Shown piece by piece: positions 44,813-53,145 of a stretch of DNA of 64,000 nucleotides (position 1 is the stretch's first letter; each line of letters opens with the position of its first letter). The position numbers were made by a program, and so were the translations under genes. The notes below the pieces were generated by a model. That model was not told the DNA's origin. It saw only the letters and a program-made list of their open reading frames with translations, and made no database searches. The stretch lies in contig NZ_FRCC01000005.1 of NCBI RefSeq assembly GCF_900142775.1, positions 246,131-310,130 of the forward strand. The letters are read 5' to 3'. The DNA comes from Flavobacterium flevense (GTDB taxonomy: Bacteria; Bacteroidota; Bacteroidia; Flavobacteriales; Flavobacteriaceae).

Positions 44813-44852
44813 AAAAACCGTCTCGTTATTTTTTTAACGAAACGGTTTTTTT
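44813..44852 (+). terminator. Terminator of the barrel gene before aroQ
   Basis: AAAAACCGT-C-TCGTTA pairs with TAACGA-A-ACGGTTTTT around a T loop, followed by more T. It sits 22 bp after the stop. Confidence 0.8.
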
Positions 44853-44872
44853 ATTTTTACAAAAAGATAAAA

Positions 44873-45286
44873 ATGAAAATTAGCATTATAAACGGACCTA
44901 ATCTCAACTTATTAGGAAAACGCGAACCAGAAATCTACGGAAGTTTAACTTTTGAAGAGTATTTTGAAGACATCAAAAAGAAATTCCCATCGATTGAATT
45001 TACTTATTATCAAAGCAATATTGAAGGAGAACTAATCGACAAAATACAGGAATATGGTTTTTCCTATGATGGAATTATCCTGAATGCCGGAGCCTATACT
45101 CATACTTCGGTGGGGATTGGGGATGCTGTTAAAGGAATTACCACTCCGGTTGTGGAAGTACATATTTCGAATACCTTTTCAAGAGAAAGTTTCAGACATC
45201 AGTCTTATATTTCCGGAAATGCTAAAGGAGTTGTATTAGGTTTTGGTTTAAAAAGCTACGATTTAGCAATACAATCCTTTCTATAA
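44873..45286 (+). CDS. aroQ: Type II 3-dehydroquinate dehydratase
   Basis: A 137-residue shikimate-pathway enzyme that removes water from 3-dehydroquinate. It begins INGPNLNLLGKREPEIYG, with the catalytic Tyr (Y22) and its activating Arg. NAGAYTHTS and the catalytic His in VVEVHISN (H97) follow. It works as a dodecamer in this family. Length is slightly short of 145-150 but complete. The gene is followed 14 bp later by a palindromic repeat element. Confidence 0.95.
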   Translation: MKISIINGPNLNLLGKREPEIYGSLTFEEYFEDIKKKFPSIEFTYYQSNIEGELIDKIQEYGFSYDGIILNAGAYTHTSVGIGDAVKGITTPVVEVHISNTFSRESFRHQSYISGNAKGVVLGFGLKSYDLAIQSFL

Positions 45287-45300
45287 TATTTGATTATACT

Positions 45301-45463
45301 ACTGTCCGCATAGCGGACTAAAAAAAATAGGCCACAGATAACACTGATTGAACAGATAAAAACGGATTTTTCATAGCTTTTTATAATTATAATCTGCGAT
45401 AATCCGTTAAAATCCGTTTCATCTGTGTGCCATCCTCTATAATTAGTATAAGAAACGGACAGT
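45301..45463. repeat. 163-bp palindrome-bounded noncoding element
   Basis: The element starts with ACTGTCCG (45301-45308) and ends with its exact inverse CGGACAGT (45456-45463). Inside are a small hairpin (GTCCGC/GCGGAC, 45304-45318) and a larger inverted repeat, AACAGATAAAAACGGATTTT (45351-45370) against AAAATCCGTTTCATCTGTGT (45409-45428). It resembles the ACAGAT-rich dispersed intergenic repeats of Bacteroidetes. It carries no open frame. A further short segment at 45492-45518, beginning AGCCACGAATTATAC, is of a similar kind. Confidence 0.65.
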
Positions 45464-45520
45464 CATATTAGATTAATGCGACATTTATTTTAGCCACGAA
45501 TTATACAAATTAGCAAATAA

Positions 45521-45558
45521 AAAAAACGAGTCAAATAATAAAATTGACTCGTTTTTTT
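45521..45558 (-). terminator. Terminator of the murA/CDF operon
   Basis: A 13- to 14-bp stem (AAAAAACGAGTCAA with TTGACTCGTTTTTT) around an A-rich loop, 21 bp after the CDF stop on the minus strand. Confidence 0.8.
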
Positions 45559-45578
45559 ATATAGTTTTCTGGAATTAA

Positions 45579-46451
45579 TTATTCATCATCAGGTTCTATA
45601 TGAATCAGAACATGACCCAGTTCAGGAATTTCTTTTCGTAACGTATCTTTTAACTTATGTGCCAACTGATGTCCCTGCTTTACTGAAATTTCAGCATTTA
45701 CAATGGCATGCAAATCTACATGATACTTCATACCTGATTTACGTATAAAACATTTCTCTGTATCAATTATTCCTTCTACACGGATTGCTACGGTTCTAAT
45801 ATGCTCGATTAAATCATCATAAAGATGTTCGTCCATGATTTCGCTTAAAGCGGGTCTGAATATCAAATAGCTATTATAAAGAATAAAGCAGGAGGCAAAA
45901 AGAGCCGCCCAGTCATCAGCCGATTCATAGCCTTTTCCAAGAACCAGAGCAATTGTAATCCCAATAAAAGCTGCAACCGAAGTAATTGCATCACTCCTGT
46001 GGTGCCAGGCATCCGCTTTTAAAGCAGAACTATTGGTCTCTATACTTCGTTTCATTACCAATTGAAAAGAATATTCTTTCCAGATAATTATGGCTCCTAA
46101 AATTATTAATGTCCATGATTGAGGCAGGTCATGAGGTGTTTGTATATTACGAATACTTTCATAAGCAATAATTGTTGCCGAAGTAATCAAAAAACCAACT
46201 ACCAGAAAAGTAATTAAAGGTTCGGCACGACCGTGTCCGTAAGGATGATTATCATCGGCAGGTCTGTTGGAATATTTGATGCCAAATAAAACTAAGAGAG
46301 AAGCAAAAATATCAGTTGTAGATTCAATTGCGTCAGCAATTAAGGCATACGAATTGCCAAAAAAACCTGCTAAACCTTTAATAATGGCTAAGCAGGTATT
46401 TCCTATAATGCTAAAGTAAGTGGCTCTTATGGCTTGTTGTTCTTTACTCAT
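45579..46451 (-). CDS. Cation diffusion facilitator family metal transporter
   Basis: A 290-residue CDF (FieF/ZitB-like) antiporter with six transmembrane helices (about 10-210) and a C-terminal cytosolic metal-sensing domain (about 212-290, with HVDLHAIVNAEISVKQGH). The likely transport site is E43/D47 in ADAIESTTD and H150/D154 in AWHHRSD, plus the NHPYGHGRAE loop near 69-77. It probably exports zinc, iron or manganese. It lies 8 bp downstream of murA and is likely co-transcribed with it. Confidence 0.9.
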   Translation of the reverse strand: MSKEQQAIRATYFSIIGNTCLAIIKGLAGFFGNSYALIADAIESTTDIFASLLVLFGIKYSNRPADDNHPYGHGRAEPLITFLVVGFLITSATIIAYESIRNIQTPHDLPQSWTLIILGAIIIWKEYSFQLVMKRSIETNSSALKADAWHHRSDAITSVAAFIGITIALVLGKGYESADDWAALFASCFILYNSYLIFRPALSEIMDEHLYDDLIEHIRTVAIRVEGIIDTEKCFIRKSGMKYHVDLHAIVNAEISVKQGHQLAHKLKDTLRKEIPELGHVLIHIEPDDE

Positions 46452-46459
46452 TTAGTGTA

Positions 46460-47776
46460 TTATTCAACACGAACAATTTTAGCTCCAATCGCTCTCAGTC
46501 GTTCATCAATACGCTCGTATCCTCGGTCAATTTGTTCAATATTTTGTATCGTACTGGTTCCTTTTGCAGAAAGCGCAGCAATCAATAAAGAAATTCCTGC
46601 ACGAATATCAGGAGAAGACATTGTTGTTGCTTTAAGAGTTGATTTAAAATCATGTCCTATTACCACCGCTCTGTGCGGATCACACAACATGATTTTTGCT
46701 CCCATATCGATTAGTTTGTCTACGAAAAATAAACGGCTTTCAAACATTTTCTGATGAATCAACACATCTCCTTTTGCCTGAGTGGCTACCACTAAAACAA
46801 TACTTAATAAATCCGGTGTAAATCCAGGCCAAGGTGCATCGGCAATAGTTAAAATAGAACCATCAATATCGGTTTTTACCTCATATCCGTTTTCGTGTGT
46901 AGGGATATAAATATCATCTCCACGACGTTCTAAGGTAATCCCTAATTTTCTGAATGTATTAGGAATCAGTCCTAAATTATCCCAGCTCACATTTTTTATA
47001 GTAAGCTCACTTCTGGTCATTGCAGCAAGACCAATCCAGGAACCTATTTCAATCATATCCGGAAGAATGCGATGCTCACAACCTCCTAAAGTTGCTACTC
47101 CTTCAATGGTTAATAAATTAGAACCTACACCTGTAATCTTAGCTCCCATAGAGTTTAACATTTTACAAAGCTGTTGCAAATAAGGTTCACACGCAGCATT
47201 ATAAACGGTCGTCGTTCCTTTTGCTAAAACAGCAGCCATAACAATGTTAGCCGTTCCGGTTACCGAAGCTTCATCCAGAAGCATATCAGTTCCTTTTAAA
47301 CCGCCTTCCGGAGATTCTACACCATAAAAATGGTCTTCTCTGTTGTATCTGAATTTTGCTCCAAGGTTAATAAAACCTTCAAAATGTGTATCTAATCTTC
47401 TTCTGCCTATTTTATCTCCTCCCGGTTTTGGAATATATCCTTTTCCAAAACGAGCCAAAAGCGGACCAACAATCATGATAGAACCTCTTAAAGCACCACC
47501 TTCTTTTTTGAAAGCTTCGGTTTCCAGGTATCCTACATTTACTTCATCTGCCTGAAATGTAAAAGATCCCGGAGCTATTTTTTCAATTTTAACACCCAGA
47601 TTTCCTAAAAGTGTAATGAGTTTATTTATATCAATAATATCGGGAATATTGTTGATTGTAACTTTTTCAGCAGTTAAAAGTACAGCACATAAAATCTGTA
47701 AAGCTTCATTTTTAGCGCCTTGCGGAGTAATTTCTCCTTTTAAACGGATTCCTCCTTCAATTTTAAAAATTCCCAT
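46460..47776 (-). CDS. murA: UDP-GlcNAc enolpyruvyl transferase, Asp-type active site
   Basis: A 438-residue enzyme for the first committed step of peptidoglycan synthesis: it adds enolpyruvate from PEP to UDP-GlcNAc. Key residues include K22 in GAKNEAL and R97 in GALRGS. The active-site loop reads KPGGDKIGRRRLDTH where Escherichia coli has PGGCTIGARPVDLH, so the catalytic, fosfomycin-alkylated Cys115 is replaced by Asp (D121 by hand count, codon GAT at 47414-47416). Cys-to-Asp enzymes are active and resist fosfomycin. It forms an operon with a CDF transporter 8 bp downstream, and the DUF4290 gene lies upstream. Confidence 0.95.
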   Translation of the reverse strand: MGIFKIEGGIRLKGEITPQGAKNEALQILCAVLLTAEKVTINNIPDIIDINKLITLLGNLGVKIEKIAPGSFTFQADEVNVGYLETEAFKKEGGALRGSIMIVGPLLARFGKGYIPKPGGDKIGRRRLDTHFEGFINLGAKFRYNREDHFYGVESPEGGLKGTDMLLDEASVTGTANIVMAAVLAKGTTTVYNAACEPYLQQLCKMLNSMGAKITGVGSNLLTIEGVATLGGCEHRILPDMIEIGSWIGLAAMTRSELTIKNVSWDNLGLIPNTFRKLGITLERRGDDIYIPTHENGYEVKTDIDGSILTIADAPWPGFTPDLLSIVLVVATQAKGDVLIHQKMFESRLFFVDKLIDMGAKIMLCDPHRAVVIGHDFKSTLKATTMSSPDIRAGISLLIAALSAKGTSTIQNIEQIDRGYERIDERLRAIGAKIVRVE

Positions 47777-47787
47777 ATTCTTTTTTT

Positions 47788-47864
47788 AAGGTTCTGAGTC
47801 ACTGAGATTCTAAGGTTCTAAGTTTTATTAAATTATAATTCCAACTTAGCAACTTAGCTGCTTA
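47788..47864. repeat. Degenerate TTCTAAG/AACTTAGC repeat between DUF4290 and murA genes
   Basis: AAGGTTCT occurs at 47788-47795 and again at 47812-47819. AACTTAGC occurs twice in tandem at 47843-47858. The two halves are roughly inverted (CTAAGTTT against AACTTAG) and could form a weak hairpin in the murA leader. Confidence 0.5.
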
Positions 47865-47870
47865 ATAACT

Positions 47871-48608
47871 TTATTGATTTTTTTGATTGTTTTTAGTATT
47901 GTTATTTTTAGAAAACTGTTTCACCTTAGTTCCTTTCATGTTTTTATTACTTTGGATTTTAGGCTGTCCCGGAGCAGAAATCTTGTTGGACATTCTTTTA
48001 TTGGTACGCAATAAATCACTTGTATTAATCAGCTCTTCTGAACTTTGTAATAAATTTAGTTTTCCGCCTGATAGCTCATACAAATGTTCAAAAATCACAT
48101 CATCCTTCACGGTATCCTTATTCCAGCTTAAATAGGATTTTTTCATATGATTAGCGATTACTTTGACTAACGCGCTTTTCATCTCTCCTTCTTCCCATTT
48201 GTTAGCAACATCAATCATGTATTTGATATTGTTTCCGTAATAGCGGTATTTAGGGAAATTTTGTGGATAATTAAGAACATCTGGTCTTAACTGTAACACT
48301 TCACGAGATGGAATAGGATATGGTGAATCTACATCTAATTTAAAATCAGACATGATAAAAAGCTGATCCCATAATTTATGCTGAAAATCAGGCACATCAC
48401 GCAAATGGGGATTTAAGGTTCCCATAACCTGAATGATATATTTTGCAGCTTTATTTCTTGTTTCGGCATCTTCTATTTCAGTTGCCTGATCTATTAGTTT
48501 TTGTAAATGACGTCCGTATTCAGGAATAATCAAATGCGATCTTTCGGCATTATATTCTAAATGATGAACTACATCATTCGCATTTTCTTTTATATATTTC
48601 TGATTCAT
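47871..48608 (-). CDS. DUF4290 family protein
   Basis: A 245-residue soluble protein found in Bacteroidetes, often immediately upstream of murA as here (94-bp gap). The body (about 1-190) is helical: LEYNAERSHLIIPEYGRHLQ near the start, and LRPDVLNYPQNFPKYRYYGN in the middle. The last 45 residues are basic and low-complexity (Lys/Asn/Gln), suggesting a disordered or nucleic-acid-binding tail. Function is unknown. Confidence 0.85.
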   Translation of the reverse strand: MNQKYIKENANDVVHHLEYNAERSHLIIPEYGRHLQKLIDQATEIEDAETRNKAAKYIIQVMGTLNPHLRDVPDFQHKLWDQLFIMSDFKLDVDSPYPIPSREVLQLRPDVLNYPQNFPKYRYYGNNIKYMIDVANKWEEGEMKSALVKVIANHMKKSYLSWNKDTVKDDVIFEHLYELSGGKLNLLQSSEELINTSDLLRTNKRMSNKISAPGQPKIQSNKNMKGTKVKQFSKNNNTKNNQKNQ

Positions 48609-48666
48609 ATTTGTTTTTTTGGAAGCTTTAACAAAAACACTTTGTCTGAATTGCTTTTTTTTAAAA

Positions 48667-48951
48667 TTATAACGAAATAATTCCTTCGATAGTAGAGACT
48701 TCGATATACTTATCTATAATTGCCTGAGGATTTTCCATTTGAACATCAACAGAAACACTTGTAAATTTACCGGTTTTAGACTGCGTTGTTTTTATAACCG
48801 CACCCAAACCATCGAAAGCAAGTTCTACCTGTTTTATTTTCTCATTATCAGTAGGAACAATAAATTTAAACAAATATATAGCCGGCCAGGTATTGCTTTT
48901 TTCTAATTCGCCTTTTAATCTATCAAAAAATTCTTCGGTTTTCTTATCCAT
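48667..48951 (-). CDS. DUF493 (YbeD-like) protein
   Basis: A 94-residue single-domain protein with an ACT-like alpha/beta fold. YLFKFIVPTDNEKIKQVELAF and KFTSVSVDVQMENPQAIIDKY are the DUF493 strands and helix. The Escherichia coli homologue YbeD is thought to be regulatory, but its role is not settled. It lies 58 bp upstream of the DUF4290 gene on the same strand. A TATATTTG -7-like box lies on the minus strand at 48972-48979. Confidence 0.85.
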   Translation of the reverse strand: MDKKTEEFFDRLKGELEKSNTWPAIYLFKFIVPTDNEKIKQVELAFDGLGAVIKTTQSKTGKFTSVSVDVQMENPQAIIDKYIEVSTIEGIISL

Positions 48952-49170
48952 TTTGTCTTTAAAAATAAAAGCAAATATACGGTTTCAATTCTAAAATAAG
49001 AATTATGGAATATGAAATTTAGCAAAATCATATTTTGATTCGCTACATTTTTCAAAATCTAAATTAGTTTGAGTAAGTTTGTTGTAAAAACAGGTTTTTT
49101 TTCGAATTTAAAATTCATTTCATAAAATCATTCGTTTTACGATAAACCGAATTAACTTTTCCTCAATTGC

Positions 49171-51063
49171 ATGTCTGAAGCTTTACAAATTCTAAAAAAA
49201 TACTGGAATCACGATCATTTCAGAGAACCGCAGGAAGAGATTATCAAAGCTGTTTTAAGCGGTCAGGATACCTTTGCACTCATGCCCACCGGTGGCGGAA
49301 AATCAGTATGTTTCCAAATTCCGGCGCTAATGCAAAAAGGAATCTGCTTAGTAATTTCTCCGCTTGTTGCTTTAATGAAAGATCAGGTTGCCAACTTACA
49401 AAAACGCAATATCAAAGCGATTGCACTTACCGGCGGCATAAAATCAGACGAATTAATTGATTTATTGGACAATTGTCAGTTTGGGAATTATAAATTTCTT
49501 TATTTATCACCCGAACGCTTACAATCAGAGTGGATTTTAGACCGGATAAAAACCCTTCCCATCAACCTCATTGCCATTGATGAAGCGCATTGTGTGTCGC
49601 AATGGGGACATGATTTTCGTCCTGCTTATCTAAAAATTTCCAATTTAAAAACACATTTCCCTAAAGTTCCTTTTCTGGCATTGACAGCCACAGCAACACC
49701 CAGAGTAAAAGAAGATATTATTACAGAACTGGGGTTACAACATCCGCAATGTTTCGAAAAATCTTTCGAAAGAAAAAATATTGCTTACATGGTTTTTGAA
49801 ATTGAGGACAAACTATTTAGAATACAGCAAATTTTAAGCAAAAATCCGCAGCCTTCCATAATATATGTACGCAACAGAAAAGCTTGTTTAGATACCGCAG
49901 CCCAACTGAATTCTCTGGGATTTAAAGCCACTTACTATCATGGCGGGCTTTCGACCAAAGAAAAAGAGAAAAACATGAAACTTTGGATGGAAGAAGAAGT
50001 TCAGGTTATGATCGCCACAAATGCTTTTGGGATGGGAATTGATAAAGCCAATGTAAAAACGGTAATCCATATTCAACTGCCTGAAAACATGGAGAATTAT
50101 TATCAGGAAGCGGGTCGTGCCGGAAGAAATGAAGAAAAAGCCTTCGCTGTTTTACTAACAAGTCCTTCGGATATTGCTCAGGCCGAGAATCAGTTTATTT
50201 ATGTTTTGCCTGATAAAAAATTCCTGTTGGAGGTTTTTATCAAAATCTGTAATTATTTTCAAATTGCATACGGAGAAGGCATCAACGAGCAATATTCTTT
50301 TAATTTAAATCAGTTTTGTGTACGCTATAAGTTTCCGGTTTTAAAAACCTATAATGCCATTCAGTTTTTAGACCGACAAGGAATTATTAGTTTGTCACAA
50401 GAATTTTCAGAAAAAATAAGCCTGCAATTTATCATTCCTTCAAAGGAAGTGATTCGATACACCAGCCTGAATCCTAATGACGAAGAAATTATTCTGGCTA
50501 TTTTAAGAAGTTATCCCGGAATTTATGATATCCAGACTAATTTTAATCTGTCGCTAATTGCCCGAAAGTCAAAACATTCTGAAATAGAAGTACAAACCGT
50601 TTTAGAAAAACTAAAAGAAAAAGGAATTGTAGAGTATCATTCTAAAAATAATGACACCACATTAGTTTTTAATGAAATTCGCGAAGACGAAAGAACTATT
50701 AACCGGGTAGCCAAATATCTCAAACATCAAAACCAACTTAAAAAAGAACAACTGGAGTCGGTTTTAAATTATATAAAGGAAGATAGTATTTGCAAAAGCA
50801 AACAAATCTTAGCCTACTTTGGAGAAGAAAAAAGTACTAATTGCGGAATTTGCTCTTATTGTATTAGTCAAAAAGCAAAAAAAGGAACTAAAATTTCGCT
50901 GTCAGAGCAAATTATCGCATTATTAAAAACAGCCGATTTAAGTTCGAGAGAAATTCAAATTAAGCTCAATAATCCTTCTAACGATGTTATCTTTGCACTT
51001 CAGGAATTATTAGAAAACAAACATATTCTAATCCTGACCAATAATAAATACAGCATAAAATAA
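49171..51063 (+). CDS. recQ: RecQ-family ATP-dependent DNA helicase without HRDC
   Basis: A 630-residue superfamily 2 helicase of the RecQ family, unwinding DNA 3' to 5' in recombination and fork repair. Walker A is PTGGGKS (39-45), motif II is DEAH (137-140), and RecA-like domain 2 includes MIATNAFGMGIDKANVKTV and QEAGRAGRN. A zinc-binding region near 550-570 (ICKSKQILAYFGEE, CGICSYC) and a winged helix follow. The C-terminal HRDC domain of classical RecQ is missing, so this is a short-type RecQ. Its stop overlaps the fmt start (TAATG). Confidence 0.92.
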   Translation: MSEALQILKKYWNHDHFREPQEEIIKAVLSGQDTFALMPTGGGKSVCFQIPALMQKGICLVISPLVALMKDQVANLQKRNIKAIALTGGIKSDELIDLLDNCQFGNYKFLYLSPERLQSEWILDRIKTLPINLIAIDEAHCVSQWGHDFRPAYLKISNLKTHFPKVPFLALTATATPRVKEDIITELGLQHPQCFEKSFERKNIAYMVFEIEDKLFRIQQILSKNPQPSIIYVRNRKACLDTAAQLNSLGFKATYYHGGLSTKEKEKNMKLWMEEEVQVMIATNAFGMGIDKANVKTVIHIQLPENMENYYQEAGRAGRNEEKAFAVLLTSPSDIAQAENQFIYVLPDKKFLLEVFIKICNYFQIAYGEGINEQYSFNLNQFCVRYKFPVLKTYNAIQFLDRQGIISLSQEFSEKISLQFIIPSKEVIRYTSLNPNDEEIILAILRSYPGIYDIQTNFNLSLIARKSKHSEIEVQTVLEKLKEKGIVEYHSKNNDTTLVFNEIREDERTINRVAKYLKHQNQLKKEQLESVLNYIKEDSICKSKQILAYFGEEKSTNCGICSYCISQKAKKGTKISLSEQIIALLKTADLSSREIQIKLNNPSNDVIFALQELLENKHILILTNNKYSIK

Positions 51064-52010
51064 TGGAAAAATTACGAATCGTTTTCATGGGAACTCCTGA
51101 CTTTGCAGTGGGAATCCTGGATACTATATTAAAAAATAATTACGAAATAGCAGGAGTTATAACTGCCGCCGACAAGCCTGCCGGTCGCGGACAAAAAATA
51201 AAATATTCAGCTGTAAAAGAATATGCTTTAGCTAATAATTTAAATTTACTACAGCCCACTAACTTAAAAGACGAATCTTTTCTGGCAGAATTAAAAGCCC
51301 TTAATGCTAATTTACAAATTGTGGTTGCCTTTAGAATGTTGCCCAAAGTAGTTTGGGAAATGCCGGCTTTAGGCACTTTTAACCTTCACGCCTCTCTCCT
51401 GCCCAATTATCGTGGTGCTGCACCCATAAACTGGGCCATTATCAACGGAGAAACTAAAACAGGAGTTACTACTTTTTTCATTGATGATAAAATAGATACC
51501 GGCGCCATGATTTTAAGTGCCGAAACAGAAATTGATTCGAATGAAAATGCTGGTCAACTTCATGACCGTTTAATGAACCTGGGCAGCAATACCGTAATTG
51601 AAACTTTGGACTTAATAGAAAAAGGACAAGTTAATACCACTATCCAAACTGAAAGTGCTGATATTAAAACAGCTTACAAACTCAACAAAGAGAATTGTAA
51701 AATAGACTGGACAAAACCGGGCTTAGAAATCCATAACCTGATAAGAGGTTTGAGTCCTTACCCAGCATCCTGGTGTATTTTTTCAGATAAAAATCAGGAA
51801 TGGAATGTCAAAATATACGAATCCCGATTGATTGAAGAAAACCACAATTACCCTGAGGGAACAATAATTAGTTCTAAAAAAGAATTAAAAGTTGCGGCAA
51901 AAGATGGTTTTATTCAATTGCTAAGTCTGCAATTTCCGGGTAAAAAGAGAATGACAACAGCCGAATTACTCAACGGAGTCAGTTTTTCTGAAGAAGCAAA
52001 AGCATCTTAA
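51063..52010 (+). CDS. fmt: Methionyl-tRNA formyltransferase
   Basis: A 315-residue enzyme that formylates initiator Met-tRNA using 10-formyl-THF. The catalytic residues N107, H109 (FNLHASLLPNYRG) and D145 (DDKIDTG) fall at exactly the Escherichia coli numbering by hand count. FMGTPDFAV is the start of the Rossmann domain. The C-terminal tRNA-binding barrel covers about 205-315. Translation is coupled to recQ through a one-base overlap. In Flavobacteria the recQ-fmt-HU order is common. Confidence 0.95.
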   Translation: MEKLRIVFMGTPDFAVGILDTILKNNYEIAGVITAADKPAGRGQKIKYSAVKEYALANNLNLLQPTNLKDESFLAELKALNANLQIVVAFRMLPKVVWEMPALGTFNLHASLLPNYRGAAPINWAIINGETKTGVTTFFIDDKIDTGAMILSAETEIDSNENAGQLHDRLMNLGSNTVIETLDLIEKGQVNTTIQTESADIKTAYKLNKENCKIDWTKPGLEIHNLIRGLSPYPASWCIFSDKNQEWNVKIYESRLIEENHNYPEGTIISSKKELKVAAKDGFIQLLSLQFPGKKRMTTAELLNGVSFSEEAKAS

Positions 52011-52114
52011 GCCAACAAAATAGGCAATAAATCGTAAAAACAATTCAAAAACCACAAGGTTATGAACAAAAAAAATAAGTTATCAACAAAATACCGTAAA
52101 ATCCTTAAAAACAC

Positions 52115-52144
52115 TTGCGAGGTCTGTATTTACTGCTAAATTTG
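52115..52144 (+). promoter_or_regulatory. Promoter of the HU gene
   Basis: TTG (52115-52117), a 19-nt spacer and TAAATTTG (52137-52144) form a consensus promoter. It places the start point near 52151, so the in-frame ATG at 52144 cannot be used. Confidence 0.8.
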
Positions 52145-52188
52145 TGTATAACAATTTTATTTTTAACCAACAATTAATAACTTTTATT

Positions 52189-52461
52189 ATGAACAAATCA
52201 GAATTAATCGATGCTATCGCTGCTGACGCAGGAATTACTAAAGCTGCTGCAAAATTAGCTTTAGAATCATTTTTAGGAAATGTAGGTGGTACTTTGAAAA
52301 AAGGTGGAAAAGTATCTTTAGTAGGTTTCGGATCTTGGTCAGTTTCTCCAAGAGCTGCTAGAGACGGAAGAAATCCTCAAACTGGTAAAACAATTCAAAT
52401 CGCAGCTAAAAACGTTGTAAAATTTAAAGCTGGAGCTGAATTAGAAGGAGCTGTAAACTAA
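52189..52461 (+). CDS. HU-family DNA-binding protein
   Basis: A 90-residue histone-like protein that bends DNA as a dimer. It begins MNKSELIDAIAADAGITKAA and has the beta-arm and body motifs VSLVGFGSWSVSPRAARDGR and NPQTGKTIQIAAKNVVKFKA. The open frame reaches 52144, but the promoter and the family N-terminus both support the ATG at 52189. It is monocistronic between a consensus promoter and a hairpin terminator. Strong codon bias fits an abundant protein. Confidence 0.95.
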   Translation: MNKSELIDAIAADAGITKAAAKLALESFLGNVGGTLKKGGKVSLVGFGSWSVSPRAARDGRNPQTGKTIQIAAKNVVKFKAGAELEGAVN

Positions 52462-52487
52462 GAATTAGTTTCAAATCTTATCCATAT

Positions 52488-52514
52488 AAAAAACCCTCAT
52501 TTGAGGGTTTTTTT
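52488..52514 (+). terminator. Terminator of the HU gene
   Basis: AAACCCTCA pairs with TGAGGGTTT around a 2-nt loop and is followed by T, 26 bp after the stop. Confidence 0.85.
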
Positions 52515-52584
52515 ATGCTTTTTAACGAATATGTTTGGTGTTTTTTATTTTTTTTTCTTAAATTTAATAAAAACTAGAACAATC

Positions 52585-53145
52585 ATGATTTCAGAAACAT
52601 TAATAAAAGGACAATTGCTTATTGCTGAACCTTCTATAATTGGAGATTTGTCATTCAATAGATCTGTGATTTTATTGGCTGATCATGACAAAGACGGATC
52701 AGTAGGTTTTATAATCAATAAACCATTGAAATATACTATAAACGATTTAATCCCTGATATTGATTCTCGTTTAAAAATTTACAATGGTGGCCCGGTAGAA
52801 CAAGATAATCTTTATTTTATACATAATGTACCCGATTTAATTCCCAATAGCATCGAAATTTCTAACGGGATTTACTGGGGCGGTGATTTTGAATCGACTA
52901 AAGAGCTTATCAATAACGGAAAAATAAATAAAAATAATATTCGTTTTTTCCTGGGTTATACGGGATGGTCAGAAAGCCAGCTACAATCAGAGATGGAAGC
53001 TAATTCATGGATCATTACCTCTAATAATTATAAAAATAAAATTATTGGTAAATCGTCAACCCATTTCTGGAAAGAACAGATTATGGAATTAGGAGGAGAT
53101 TATCTTATTTGGTCAAATGCTCCTGAAAACCCCTATTTGAATTAA
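52585..53145 (+). CDS. YqgE/AlgH family protein
   Basis: A 186-residue protein of the YqgE/AlgH family. It begins MISETLIKGQLLIAEPSIIG, then has SVILLADHDKDGSVGFIINK and GGPVEQDNLYFIH, all typical. Structure is known but function is not; AlgH was first linked to alginate control. The frame stays open upstream to 52501 through the HU terminator, so the ATG at 52585 is the true start. Its last 4 bp overlap the convergent aminotransferase gene. Confidence 0.9.
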   Translation: MISETLIKGQLLIAEPSIIGDLSFNRSVILLADHDKDGSVGFIINKPLKYTINDLIPDIDSRLKIYNGGPVEQDNLYFIHNVPDLIPNSIEISNGIYWGGDFESTKELINNGKINKNNIRFFLGYTGWSESQLQSEMEANSWIITSNNYKNKIIGKSSTHFWKEQIMELGGDYLIWSNAPENPYLN

